Source of the DNA: Sinohyriopsis cumingii
Lineage: Eukaryota > Mollusca > Bivalvia > Unionida > Unionidae
Direction of reading: 5' to 3'
Length of the DNA: 64,000 nucleotides
Assembly (NCBI GenBank): GCA_028554795.2
Contig: CM068827.1
Span: 77,435,677-77,499,676 of the forward strand
In this document: positions 1 through 11,899 of the stretch, piece by piece
Numbering within the stretch: the stretch's first letter is position 1
Layout: every line of letters starts with the position of its first letter
The notes under the pieces: model-generated
Seen by the model: only the letters and a program-made list of their open reading frames with translations
The model's database searches: none
What the model was told of the DNA's origin: nothing
Made by a program: the position numbers and the translations under genes

Positions 1-1722
1 TGTCGTAAATCAATAGTAGTGTATGTTGTCACATGGGGCATACTGCAAATTACAGTCGCAATATACGGTGTAAAAGAAAATTAAGCATTTTGTTTCATTC
101 CGATTTCTGGAGTCATTCACACTTTTAGTGTTCCTGTTGTAAGTCTGCAGACGTATTTTATGTTGTACTTAGATATCTTTCGAGACGAAAAACAATTGTT
201 TGGTCTGTCCAATGGTGACAAAAAGTGTTTATTATTTGGGCTCTAAAATTAATCTGGAACTGTTATAAATTATTTTTAAAGAATTCTGGACAACGTCATC
301 TTGACGACGTCACGGTTCCCTGTGGACCAGTCCATCTCCGGTATTGACAATTATAAGGGATTATTCATTCATTTAGGATTTTCAAAGACCTTTGTAAGGA
401 CAAATTTGTGTTCTGTTCATTATACTATAACTTCCTCTCACATTTTTTATTTAGCAGTTAAATAATTAAATTGTTTAAGTTTTACAAAACATGTTGGTTT
501 TTGCATCTTTTATGTTACTTATGTTTGTGACCATAGAGTATTAACAATATAAATATAAGGCATGAACACAATAGTATAAAATAGTATGGGATACATTTGA
601 CTCAACCACTGTATCCAGCACATTTACATTTATTGCACAGCTTTTACTTTGACCTAGAATATTAGACGTATACCATTTATATATTTCTTATTATTGCTTA
701 GTAGTGATACATTAATCTTCCATGTCATCTTCACATTGGGGCCTGAAGAAAGAAAGTAAGCTGGTGTGCTAAAACGTTTATTTTTCTCCCCTAAATATGT
801 CCCAAAAATGATATAGGCATCACCATTTGCAAAACTGTTCCACTGGTGGCATCTGCCATTCAAACTGGTGTGTTTATTTTTATGGCTGCTCTTGTCGTGT
901 TACTTTGCGTTTCAGAATGGGTGAGGGTTTGCTGTACTATATGTTTGTGTGTCTGTGCTGAAATATGAATAATATTCATTAAAATATAAACGCCGATAGA
1001 AAATTAAGAAAATATAGTATAACCCCATTATGTTTCCATATCTAGTAAGATGTGCGCAAAATATGCTACTTTGTCCTGATGACAATAGTTCTGTTAGAGG
1101 AACAAAACGCGGTTGCCTCCCCTTCACCAAGATTTCATAACGCGGAGATGAATTGGGGGCAAAATGGAAGGTAGTGTAAGAGGATAATAGATAAAATTTA
1201 CTCGCATACATAGAAATAAAAAGAAAATAATATCAGATGTGGTTAAATGCACCAACAGATAAATAACAGCATTTTCTTAAGGGCGCAAGGGACATTACAT
1301 AAATAAATTGTCACAGACGAAAATGCTCGAATGGGTGTAAACCCAATGGGTTGGTGCCATCCTGAGAGGAGGCTATGGATCACGTGACTCAATTGGCTCG
1401 TGCCTACATACAACCTCACCTAATGTAAATTAAGAAGGAATTTGTGATCTGGAAAAACTGCTATACTCTTGTCACCAAGAGGGAACCACTTAAACCACGG
1501 AATCGGAGGGGACTTAACCAAGATTGTACTCTGGCATAGGTAATTAATCAGTCCCATGGAGCTTAGTCACCTTTGGAAACGAAAGGAACACTGGCATTCT
1601 GATTACCTTAGTGAAAGGTGTCAGTCGGTCTTCCGGTATGTTTCAAACTTTAATTTTTATACTTTAAAAAACACTTCATTCAGGATATGCATGTATGAAG
1701 TACAAGGTGTGTGCATTTGTGT

Positions 1723-1756
<34 letters not shown>

Positions 1757-2036
1757 ATAACTTTGCACTGCCAGTTATTCAGATATTACATGTATTCTGT
1801 TCTTTATCAGCTTGTACAATCTTTTTAGCGGCGAAAAACTATTTTTATATCGTGTGAAACTATTAGAGTTGCCTTTATCATCTGTCCACTTCCTCGTTTT
1901 GTACTCTCGATAAATATCGTGTGATTTGTTCGCCACGCGTTATTTCGGTAGGGCATTGGGACATATATTTGGAGTTTCCAATCTCTCGCGTGTATAAGTT
2001 ATCTTTAACATTGAATTTGTTCTATGCTACACAGGG
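1..2036. other. AT-rich stretch without a recognisable gene
   Basis: No frame here resembles a known protein; the open frames are short and low-complexity. A GT microsatellite lies at 1725-1755. The last bases (about 2010-2034, ending in CTACACAG directly before GG-ATG of the next gene) look like a splice acceptor, so a 5'-UTR intron of the downstream glycosyltransferase may end here; that is inference from a short motif. Confidence 0.5.
1725..1755. repeat. (GT)n microsatellite
   Basis: An uninterrupted run of about 15 GT units. It makes the plus-strand frame read as alternating Cys and Val, which is not a real coding signal. Confidence 0.95.
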
Positions 2037-3275
2037 ATGGCAAGATTTTGTAAGCTATATTCCTTAATCCGAAAAACTGCATGTGTCTTGGTAGTAACAC
2101 TTATAATCATGGCTGGTCATTGGTTGATATCCAAGAAACAATGTGGATTTAGAAATAATGGATATTGCGCAGGGCTTTTAACGGTAGCTCAAGGAACGCA
2201 GACCGGTTTAATATATCCGGGAAAGAATTCGTGGATTCCGCAGTCTATGTATCGTAACCCGTCTGGACCAATTCATCTCAAACTGAGGGACGGCACTTGC
2301 GTACCGTATACTAATTATACGTTCTTGCCTCTTACTTTAACTTCAGCTTATGTTTTGAATAACCCCGATATTTGTAAATCTAACCGACAATTATCATTCC
2401 TTGTCGTGATAAACAGCGCTGTCCAGAATTTTGATAGACGGAAAGCACTTCGAGAAACTTGGGCCAATTCAAAATTACTGAAATATCCAACACTAAAGGT
2501 GGTATTCCTGTTGGGAAAATCCTCAAATTCTTCCATCCAGAAAATTGTGGAGATGGAACAATCTGTACACCGGGATATAGTGCAAGGCGAGTTCATAGAC
2601 GAGTATCACAACCTAACTCACAAGGCAGTTATGGGACTGAGGTGGGTCAGCGAGTTTTGTCAACACGCCCAACTCGTCCTTAAAGTAGACGATGACGTTT
2701 TCCTCAATATTTTTCGAGTTATAGAAGAGATTATGCCCATACATTCTAATACCGGATCTCAAATATTGTGCAACCTTCATTATGTTGATGGAATTGTCCG
2801 TCATGGAAAAATCTGGGCCCTTGATTATGATTATTTCCCCGACTGTGACGATTATCCTTTCTCATTTTGTAACGGAGGTTTTGTGCTAATGCACCAGAAC
2901 GTCGTTCCCCAATTGTTAAAATTAGCCCACACGACACCATTCATCTGGATGGATGATATTTACTTGTACGGAATTTTGGCTAATGTTGCTGAGAACATTA
3001 CATTGAAACACGCTGAAAATTTGTTCAAATTTGATGAAGATGCCGGCCGTTGTTTGAAGGAGTCTACGTATTGTAACATGTTACTGGTATTTACTAAAAA
3101 TACTACCCTTATGAAAATGTACTGGTCGAATGCTCTGCTGCAATCAAGGGAACTTGTAGTCAAGTATGCAGATGAACAATTCTTTCCTGTTGGTGAAGGA
3201 ATTTATTTGAAACCACGGAAGATCATGTTTCTACAATTAACATTTTTAAGTTTCTGTTCCATCCGACGTTTGTGA
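2037..3275 (+). CDS. Beta-1,3-galactosyltransferase-like protein (GT31)
   Basis: A 412-residue protein with the layout of a Golgi type II glycosyltransferase: a short basic cytoplasmic tail, one membrane anchor (about residues 15-31) and a lumenal catalytic domain. GT31 landmarks appear in order: R-E-T-W-A near residue 140, the strand VVFLLGK, the DxD-type metal/UDP-sugar site K-V-D-D-D (218-220), F-C-N-G-G-F (277-282, standing for the usual Y-C-S-G-G-G) and W-M-D-D-I-Y-L (304-310, in place of the common E-D-V). Several N-glycosylation sequons are present. The family transfers galactose or GlcNAc in beta-1,3 linkage onto glycoproteins or glycolipids; the acceptor cannot be read from sequence. 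The gene is intronless in its coding part, common for GT31. The ATG is the first in frame and follows an acceptor-like CACAG. It is the only clear host gene in the window. Confidence 0.85.
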   Translation: MARFCKLYSLIRKTACVLVVTLIIMAGHWLISKKQCGFRNNGYCAGLLTVAQGTQTGLIYPGKNSWIPQSMYRNPSGPIHLKLRDGTCVPYTNYTFLPLTLTSAYVLNNPDICKSNRQLSFLVVINSAVQNFDRRKALRETWANSKLLKYPTLKVVFLLGKSSNSSIQKIVEMEQSVHRDIVQGEFIDEYHNLTHKAVMGLRWVSEFCQHAQLVLKVDDDVFLNIFRVIEEIMPIHSNTGSQILCNLHYVDGIVRHGKIWALDYDYFPDCDDYPFSFCNGGFVLMHQNVVPQLLKLAHTTPFIWMDDIYLYGILANVAENITLKHAENLFKFDEDAGRCLKESTYCNMLLVFTKNTTLMKMYWSNALLQSRELVVKYADEQFFPVGEGIYLKPRKIMFLQLTFLSFCSIRRL

Positions 3276-5787
3276 CAACGCTAAATGAAAGACGAATTCG
3301 ATTAAAGAAAACTTTTTCATTTGTTGCAGCAGTCTGTACATAAAATTATAAATTATTTCATATACAGGACCTACTGCTTCATCAAAAGAAGGAAAACAAA
3401 AGTTCAGCATAGTGTTTTCAACAATATGTGTTCGATTTTTTTTTTTTTTTTTTTTTTTGTTCTTTCGCGTGAAAGACTATACGCAACTCAAACTACATGT
3501 ACGGTAAGTGAACAAATGCCATACATTGAAGTATACTAAATTTAATTGACGTCTATGGTATTGCGGATCACTAAATGAAATCCCATTTTAATGTATAGGG
3601 TCATATTTAATTTAGATCCATATTCAGTTGAAGAGATTCATTATACTTGTATTGGCATATCCCCACGTTTCAATGCATCATTATGTCCTTCTTTACTTCC
3701 ATCTGTCCGTGACAAAGCTCTTCAACGCTTCTCCACTTAGACAATCTAGATTTTTATTAAAACTATGCTGACTAAATGAATGGTAGACGTGCGTGCGAAA
3801 TAGTTTCTCCAACTTCCTTTTGGATATGTTTTGAAAACAAATATATACAAGATAGAGGAAATATAAAATCTAAACTTGAGAAGTCCTTTATTAATGGTCT
3901 CACTACAAAGGATGATTTAATTAAAATGTTATGGACTTAACAACAGTTTGTTGTTTGTTTTCTTGTTCATTTTTCCATACGTTTTTGGAAGATTTATCCA
4001 ACAATGATGTATCTGGAAACTCAAGTGTCAGATAGAAGCTTGCCATCACAGCTTTCAGTATTAATTCTAATCTTGTAAATTTTATGAGTGGTTGAAGCTT
4101 ATGAGCAATAATATTCATTAATTATTAATTGTTATAGAGCAAATGTCTGGAAGAATGGACTGCAAAATAGTTCGTTTGAAAGTCGTCTTTCATACAGATG
4201 TTATTTGTCACTTCTCCTCCACTACTTGTACTCAAAGTTTCGGTACTAAACAAGGAGGTTGTGTAGAAACGCAGTAAAGTTTTATTCTTTTTCGAATATG
4301 TAATTAATCGGAAAATGCACTGTTTCTCTTCCCACGCTGCTTAGAGTATAACATGAGACACATTGTGTCTATAAGAAGTGGCTTTGCATCTCTTTACATG
4401 TTTTGGGATGTTATTGAAAATCGTCATAAAGTTGTAGTTGTGAATGTTTTTTTTTATTTCTGCGCGGAAAAAACTGATCACCTCTCACAATATATTATTT
4501 AGAGATTTATAAAAAAAAATTATTTATTGACCTGGTTTAATTTTTTTGGAAATTGTTTTTAAAGTGTTGGAAACTGTGCCTCCTATAAAGCCAAAAACTA
4601 CAAAGAGAGATTGGCGTGCACGATATTTTATAAAGTATTTAATTTTGTAATCAAACCTTTAGGAAATAAATTTATATCTCTAGAATTATAATAGTAAGAT
4701 AATTTTTACATATGTCCTTGGTTTGGGATATGAATGCTTGGGACTGCGTTTTGTCTTCTATTCGTATTTCCTTTCTTTCAAAGAGTTTAAATCATGAAAT
4801 CTACCCCGTGATTAATTTCACGCATATAAAATAGCACGTAATAATCTGTAACGTCTCCCTCTTAGTAAGAGGGGTGGCTAATTGGATTTGGCTGGTTATC
4901 TAGAGGATGACCTCCCTCGATATTATACCCGGCGGGAGTGAAATAAGAGTAGAATTTTAACACAGAACTGAGCGATAATACTGGGAAGAAATAAAGCAAT
5001 AGGAGCCCGCCTTGACAAGAAAATAACAAATTTAATTAGAACAGATTAATAACGGCAATTCCAATACAAGTTAGATTATATAAATATAATTTAAAAGGAG
5101 TGTCTAATTTTGGATTTATTTCATCATCATAACGAGAGGTGAAAAGAGCACAATGTCTACGATTGATTTGCATCACCTTCCTCTCTTTTTGACCGTATAT
5201 TAACGTCTTCTAGTTCAAACTTCCTAAGCTCTATGCTTTGCCCCATCATGGACTTCCTGGTCCTTCTATTCTGACCTCGTCCTTCATTTTCCTCCTCTCA
5301 CTCTCTCTCTCCAGAAAGCTGTTCCTTAAAGGACAAAATTACACCATAATTATGTATACCCCACTCTCTAGAGGTACATACAATTCACTTACGTTGCCCA
5401 GAGCATGTTGGCTATCCACACACTGCGTAAATTCTGACTTAGTATCGTAGAACATTGACCTCGCTTCCAGCTGAAGGTCTTAAATTACCACGTGAGCGTC
5501 TATCGAATATTACCGTATTCTTTTAGATGCTACTACATGTTCGATTACTATTGCATAAAATTCACAAATTGTAATTCACAGCAATCCTTAACATACAAGA
5601 TTATTTAAGCATTACAAAATCAAATATAATTAGGTAAGTATCGTTAACTCACGATAATCTGTATCGACCTAACAAACAAAGGAAGTTATTTCATATAATC
5701 CTATGAAATCCTACACATATGAACATTTGGATCGCATGCAATCAGTTCTACCAATGAACTAATATAACTGTATAATTAAAAGGTAAA
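3276..5787. other. AT-rich intergenic DNA
   Basis: I recognise no gene. An ATTAAA that could serve as polyadenylation signal of the glycosyltransferase lies about 25 bases after its stop (near 3301). A long T run is at about 3438-3459. The stretch around 4850-5460 has a different, less AT-rich texture and could be old LTR sequence, but I cannot tie it to a family. Confidence 0.4.
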
Positions 5788-5935
5788 TTGCATAACAATT
5801 CTAGCATCAACACTTTACATGAAATTGAATTAAATCAGTTGCATAAAAACTCTAGCATCAACATTTTCCATGAAACTGAATGAAATAAATTGCATAACAA
5901 CTCTAGCATCAACACATTTCCATGAATTGAATAAA
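5788..5935. repeat. Three tandem copies of a ~51-bp unit
   Basis: Units begin at about 5788, 5839 and 5890, each with the core TTGCATAA(C/A)AA, then CTAGCATCAACA, then CATGAA. They differ by a few substitutions and small indels. Nothing suggests coding. Confidence 0.85.
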
Positions 5936-6877
5936 CGATACATAATATGGAAGCCTAGTCATAGCAAACACATTTGCATAAAACAAACAATCAAATGATA
6001 GAATATTACGTGAAACTAAAATTGCGTACATTATTTTTGTTCTCTTTCAGAACTTGTGCGTCCTAGCACTAAAACCTGTCTTTCGTTTTACAAGACGGAC
6101 ACATGGTCCCCTTCTTGTTTAACGAGGAATGCACCATTCTCTTTAGGCCTCCCCGGAGTCAAGACTCTCCTCTTTCAGGGGATTTCAGACCAAAGAATTT
6201 CGACTAAGGTCGTCACCTTAAAATCTGATTGCCTTAATTTATTCTGCCCAATCGTAGGCGGCGGTCCCTAATTTTTCCCAAAGAAATAATTCCTTTCATC
6301 AGGTTTAGACAGCTCGGAATCTGTGAAGGACAATGCGTAACAATTTCCCTTTGAAAAATGATAAGTGGACATAGGTTCCTACCAAGCGGTTAGGGTTGGT
6401 AGCTCAAATGTTTACTTTCTAAGGACCGTGTTAAGATAGCCCGGTCAATTTAAATGAGTTGAAATTCTGTCCTTTTGAAGTTTACACTGACGGGGGGGGG
6501 GGATAAACGAAGTAAGGTCGAAGTGCCCCTTCACAAAGACTTGAAATAGGCAACTTGAAATAAGTTTGGATAAAAATAGCCAAAAAAGAGTAGATTGATA
6601 ACGTGCTCAAGTCAGTGCTAACTGAGAATGTATTTAGATTCACCCTTATTAGGCAGTGTCAAATGTCATTGAAGAATAGTTGAAGAAAAAAAATGTTGAA
6701 ATGAACGAGGAAGTAGAAAAATTGAGAGTATAAATGAATCACTTGAATCAACAAACATTTTAAATCATTGGTTGAAACCTGGAGGTGAAAGAATTTTCAA
6801 GAAGGCCTTTAATTTATGGAACCCTTCCTGACAGTCAATCTGGAGTTTCAAGGATCGATATTTTTTGTGCTCTATCC
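5936..6877. other. Unassigned DNA before a retroelement relic
   Basis: No recognisable gene. A relatively GC-rich block at about 6045-6540 contains a run of G near 6493-6502 and could be part of an LTR or retroelement leader, but it matches no protein I know on either strand. Confidence 0.35.
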
Positions 6878-9141
6878 TTAGATGAATCTGCCATGATCAT
6901 TTAAACAGACTGAATTTGGTGACATACTTTGTATTTCCAATTTTGTCAGTATTGTGTCAGTTATTAGTACTGGAAATGAGTCTGTCTTGGTGACACTTTT
7001 ATGTAGCATTTCCTGTCTGTAAGGTTTTGGAACTACAATTTGATAGTTCACTGACCATTCGTCATCAGCATGTACTTCAGGAGGTCTCCTTTGTCTCTTA
7101 AAAAATTCCATTTTTAATGAAACAACAGACAGAAACTTCAGTAGCTTCAGTTTCACTGATGGCCTTCTGAAACAAACAGGAAATCTCATGATCTTTTTCC
7201 TGTTCGACAACAAGTGATTGTCGTTTATACCCCTAATTAGAATAAAGAGAATGTGTCGTTAAAAGAGGATCACTGTGATCAATACCTTCTGATTGATCCA
7301 AGCAAAGAGTGCAAGTGGCATGTGAAAGCTAAAGGAATACTTTCCTTATCAACATCATTCTCAAGAGCTTTCTTTGCAATTGCTCTTGCAACTGCACAAG
7401 CTGTAAATACATCAGGGAATTCTTTTTCAACTGGATCGACTTTCTGATCCAAGCAAGGCTTGTCAGTTACAAGTGGATTAACCACAACCTTGTCTCCAGC
7501 TAGGTCGTTGCCTAGTAATGAATGAATGCCCTTAAGGGGTAAAACAGAGACCGTTCCGACTGTCATGGGTACTGAAACTAAGTCTGATGACAAATTTACA
7601 CAATAGAGAGGAACTTTAGCAAAGCCGCACTCGACTCCCTGAATAAGAACACTCTCATTAGAAGAAGACTTCTCAGAAAAAGGCAAAACACCTGACAACC
7701 AAAGACTTTCAAAAGCTCCTGTGTCCCTTCAAATTTTAATAGGGATATGATTGACCGAATCACACAAGAGTGATATAGAACCCTCATAATTCTCCATAAT
7801 CAAATCAGACTGGGGTTTATTAGACCCAGCAAATGTATTGCTTTCAATACATGACCGTGACCTTGATCTCTTAGAAATAAGAACATTTGGAATAGGTGTG
7901 TCTTGATTCTGATGCCTATTTTTCAATTTGTAGCAATCAGAAATAACGTGCCCTTGTTTCTTGCAATAGGTACGCGTAGGAAGAGACAAAGATTTTGAAT
8001 CAAGCTTCTCCGAAGTTTGATTTTTAGAATTTGTGCCAGTCTCAGTTTTAGAAGGGCTTGTATTGGACTGAAATACTTTTCTGCATAAAGACTGTTGAGT
8101 AGAAGTCTTATTTACAAAAGGAACCTTTTATGAATTAAAGAATACTCATTAGCAGCACGAGCAGCATTTTCCAAGGTTTCAATCTGATGCTCATCAAGAT
8201 AAGACTTAATGTCACTATGGACACAATTTTTGAAATCTTCAAGTAATACAATTTGTCTGAGATTTTCATAATCTCGTGTAACTTAATTGGTTAAGCACCA
8301 TCTATCAAATAATTGCTCTTTTTCTCTAGCAAATTCGACATGAGTTTGTCCAGCGTCATATCTATAGTTTCCGAATTTTTGCCGACAAGCTTCAGGGACT
8401 AACTCATAACCCCATTTAAGATGCATTCTTTAACCACACCATAGTTACCATTTTGGTGAACTGAAAGTGAATATATATATATATTGAGTACACATTGTAA
8501 AAACTTAAATTTGAATTTGAAGTATGAATGTGCTGTTCACTTGCCAGTTCCATTTCCTTCATTTTACATTGGTATTCAATTTCTTTCTTCCATTTTAATT
8601 TGTTCTTTTTGTAACTGCATTTGTCCTTCTTTCTCTTTTTCTTCTGCTTGTAAATGCGTTTGTTTTTCTTTCTCTCTATCCTGTCTCTCTCTTTATCTTT
8701 CTCATATTGTAATTGCATTTGTTTTTCTTGTAATTGCATTTGTTATTTTTCTTTCTCCAATTTCAATTGTTCTTTCTCTTTCTCCAGTTTCATTTTTTCT
8801 TTCTCTTTCTCCAATTTCATTTGTTCTTTTTCTTTTTCCAACTGTAACTGCATTTGTTTTTCTCTTTCTTTTTTCTGAAGCTCCAGCTTCCTCAACTCCA
8901 ATTCGGTCTTGTATTCTAGTTCTAATTCAGACTTTCTGACTGAAACCAAAGCACTTTTATCAAAAACATTCTTTTCTACCAAATACTGAACCAAAATATT
9001 TCTTATTTTCTGTTTCGTTAAGGAAGCCTTTATTTCAGAAAGAACATATTTTCTGGCAAGTTGAATCAGATGATCTTTTTGGAAAAGATCTAAATGTTCC
9101 TGGGTAGGATTTGAAAGAAAGATTTCTACTTTTGATGACAT
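6878..9141 (-). pseudogene. Ty3/Gypsy relic, copy 1 (gag, protease, fused integrase/RT scraps)
   Basis: Read on the minus strand from 9141. It starts with a gag-like ORF (MSSKVEIFLSNPTQEHLDLF) followed by a long Lys/Glu/Gln helix that gives the pyrimidine-rich look of 8560-8900. Next comes a SCAN-like gag segment (about 8400-8140), a zinc-knuckle relic (K-K-Q-G-H-V-I-S-D-C, first Cys lost, near 7950), and a retroviral-type protease segment (7698-7279) with the family's I-Q-G-V-E-C-G-F and L-L-G-N-D-L-A. At 7213-6878 the N-terminal integrase region (E-W-S-V-N-Y-Q-I-V-V-P-K) is joined to the RT start (T-K-T-D-S-F-P), so most of integrase and RT is deleted. Frameshifts and stops make it non-functional. 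Integrase lies directly after protease, the Gmr1-like order. Confidence 0.8.
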
Positions 9142-11005
9142 TTTAAAAAAAGCTTACCGATTTCGTAAAACATTTCAAAACCATGGGGAATTCAAATTTC
9201 AAAAAACAAAGTTTTCTTAAATATTCTATTCAAAATTCAAAATTATCCTTAGGACAAGCGCCCAATTTCTTGTGTCATTTGTTTAGGCTCGAATAAACAG
9301 TATCACAAGAAGGAGTGAAAACAACAAGCTTTGAAAAAATACAATAATTTATTGCTCTGGAACAATTCTGTTAAAATGACAAAATATGAACTTACGGTTT
9401 TATAGATTCAAATCCAAACATAATCAGAGAAATATCCAAGAATACATTTTTTTAAGTCCTAATAACAAAAGAGGTTATTTACTTCTGTAAGTTAAGATTT
9501 GCATATATGGTAGATTCCATGCTACATGTATACCACCCGCATCCCGCTATGAACCGAGCAAAACCCGTAGTTTTACTTGTTTTATCCATTTGTCATATGA
9601 TGATGTTGTTATTCGTGACATAACAAACGCCTGTGGGGTAAATTGTCCATACTGAAACAGACGAGACCATTTTCACCAATTCCGTTTCTCGAGACGACTC
9701 AAAAAATGGCGCAAATCGCATTATGGCTAAAGCTTTGTGACTTTGTTCTACAAGATATTTTGGCCAGTTCCTTTCAAACTGTTTAATCGACCTGCAAATC
9801 ACGATATCCCTGTAAAGACGTGTAAATATTATTTATGCTTCTCTTTCAGAAGCAAAGGGTTCTGGAACAATCAGTATCACCTTGACTTGTGTATATGTTG
9901 AAATATAGTAGATATGCTGATGAAATTCAGTATCCTTTCTTATCCCAGTAATGGCATCAGTAATTTAGGTACGCCACCGGGAAAACTGAGATGGAGATCT
10001 TCGCGATATTCGTGGGTTCACGCGCCTAAATGTTCATCATCAATATTAAGGTGATAGTCTCCAGGTCCTCAAATGTATATACTGCTTTTGGTGTCAAAGT
10101 AAAAAGCACATAGTTCCCTAAAACTAATAAAACCGTGTACAATATCAAACGGCATTGATGTCAAATAAGCAGCAATCATTACGTTGGCAAACTCGTTGGT
10201 TTTGACAAACTCCGTAACCTCTTCGTAAGTAAACAACATGAAATCTTCTCGTATGATTTCGACGTGTTTCATGAGTTTTCGTTTGTCGTGTATCCACTGA
10301 AAGTACTACCTTGGATCCGAAATCTGTTCTGTTTTGGGCATCATCAGGCATTGAGCTAGTTTTCCCTACAAATCATTCATCATGCATTTAGCAAAGGCTC
10401 GTCTTCCCACATTGAGATCAGCCTGTTCCTACTTCCTACTTATGGATCCGTACCATTGCCTGAATTGGTCTATTTCTTCTTTTGTGTGATACCATTGTGG
10501 ATAGCCGCTGGCCTTTGGTTAGAAATTTTAGAAACTCGTTTACCTATCCTGAAAAATCCCTGGACTGCATCAGTCATGTTCATACTAATGTGTGATATGG
10601 CACTGCCAGATTTGGTACACGTTTAAACTGACATCCACTCGCCCAGGTTTCTGTGAAAGCACTCCTTTTATGATCATGATTATATCGTTTGTGTTGGTTA
10701 CAAGTATCAAAGGTTCGATGGGTTCTGGTGGTATGTGGGGTATATTGTGATATAACTCACCCAGGAAGTATTGCGACATGGATAGAATAAGAAAATATAG
10801 TGATGTTGAGCCGTATGGGTGTTGATAAGATGGTGGAGGTGGATAATTAAGTCATTCTTATTTACTATGTTCTTGTTTTAATGTCAATCTGCAATTGTGT
10901 AATACGTTGCATTTAGATTTAATTTGAGAGTAAACCTTTGTCTGGATTATTCATTGGAATATAAAATTATTCATTGACTCTGGAGTAAAAACAAATTGGT
11001 ATTAT
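9142..11005. other. Probable retroelement leader/LTR debris and unassigned DNA
   Basis: About 9285-9440 resembles the end of the LTR family seen at 11006 (shared GAGTGAAAA(A)CAACAAGC, then AACTTACGGT). It is the probable 5' LTR edge and leader of copy 1. From 9450 to 11005 no protein family is recognisable. Confidence 0.45.
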
Positions 11006-11803
11006 TGTTACGAGAATATACTCTTAAAGTAAGTCACAAAAAGAGTGAAAAACAACAAGCTTTGTAACATTTAACAAATATCTTCATTTCTCTTAAATGC
11101 AAAGTGAAAATGAGAAAATACAACTTACGGTATTGTGAATTAAATCCCAAAAGCCCAGAAAAAAATCCCAAAACTGAAATCGATGACGTGTCTGTGGGAA
11201 CTATTAAAGTGTTGATGTGCCAACATTCTTTTGTTCAATCACAAAAATATAATTCCAGGTTTGAATATTATATGAAATCCTGTGAATTTCTCTATCCAAG
11301 AATTTTATCAGAGTACTTTTGTATTTCCAGAGAAAATAATCACTTGAATTCAATAATTTGAACAAAATAGATTCCAGCGCAGAACTACGGGTCAAAACAT
11401 ATAATATACAACTTGAAAGTGCTAGATGTTAAAGCATGAATTACCCAGTCCTCACAATCACAACATTATATAATTTTCTACTTGACCTCAGGTCACAATT
11501 AGCATTTTCTATAAAACAAAATTACCTAATGAAAATTAACCTTCTAGAATGATCATGATATTTACAAAATCAAAACCATATCCTGTAAAATTCATTTAGA
11601 AAAGTCCAAAACCCTGACCCAAATAAACATACTTACTTCTTCTGTTAGCAAAGATCCTGATATTAAGCCCATGCAAATAGATGACAATTTAGCTATGTAC
11701 AGTTGTTAACATGAAATGAAATAAAAAAAAAGTCAATCAGGTCAAGCAGAAGTGAACTCAATTTTTGGACAAGGTCAAGTCCGGCATCCCATGTTGCATT
11801 ACA
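11006..11803 (-). mobile_element. LTR of the Gmr1-like element (about 798 bp)
   Basis: On the minus strand it runs from TGTAATG (11803) to CGTAACA (11006), a TG...CA pair. Its inner part (GTGAATTAAATCCCAAAAG..., about 11130-11380) matches LTR pieces at 18176-18560 (minus), 23215-23809 (plus) and 59730-60295 (plus). A matching end fragment (GGTCAGGCAGAAATGAACTC and neighbours) lies at 15105-15190, on the far side of the pol relic. It is likely the 3' LTR of the element to its right, or a solo LTR. Ends are judged by eye. Confidence 0.6.
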
Positions 11804-11899
11804 ATAGAATATAATGAAACAAAAAATTTAAATCTAAGAAACAATAAATTCATTATACATGACACTTCATAAAGAAAAAGAAAGATTTACGCAATATAA

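Noticed and set aside
1556-1828. 90-residue plus ORF with a Cys-Val run
   Set aside because: It runs through a GT microsatellite and has no family likeness.
6493-6502. Homopolymer G/C runs (also near 20645, 35169, 53393) as structural elements
   Set aside because: Too short and isolated to support a G-quadruplex or other function; may vary with sequencing error.
8416-8939. Plus-strand Phe/Ser/Cys-rich ORFs
   Set aside because: Shadow of the Lys/Glu-rich gag segment on the minus strand.
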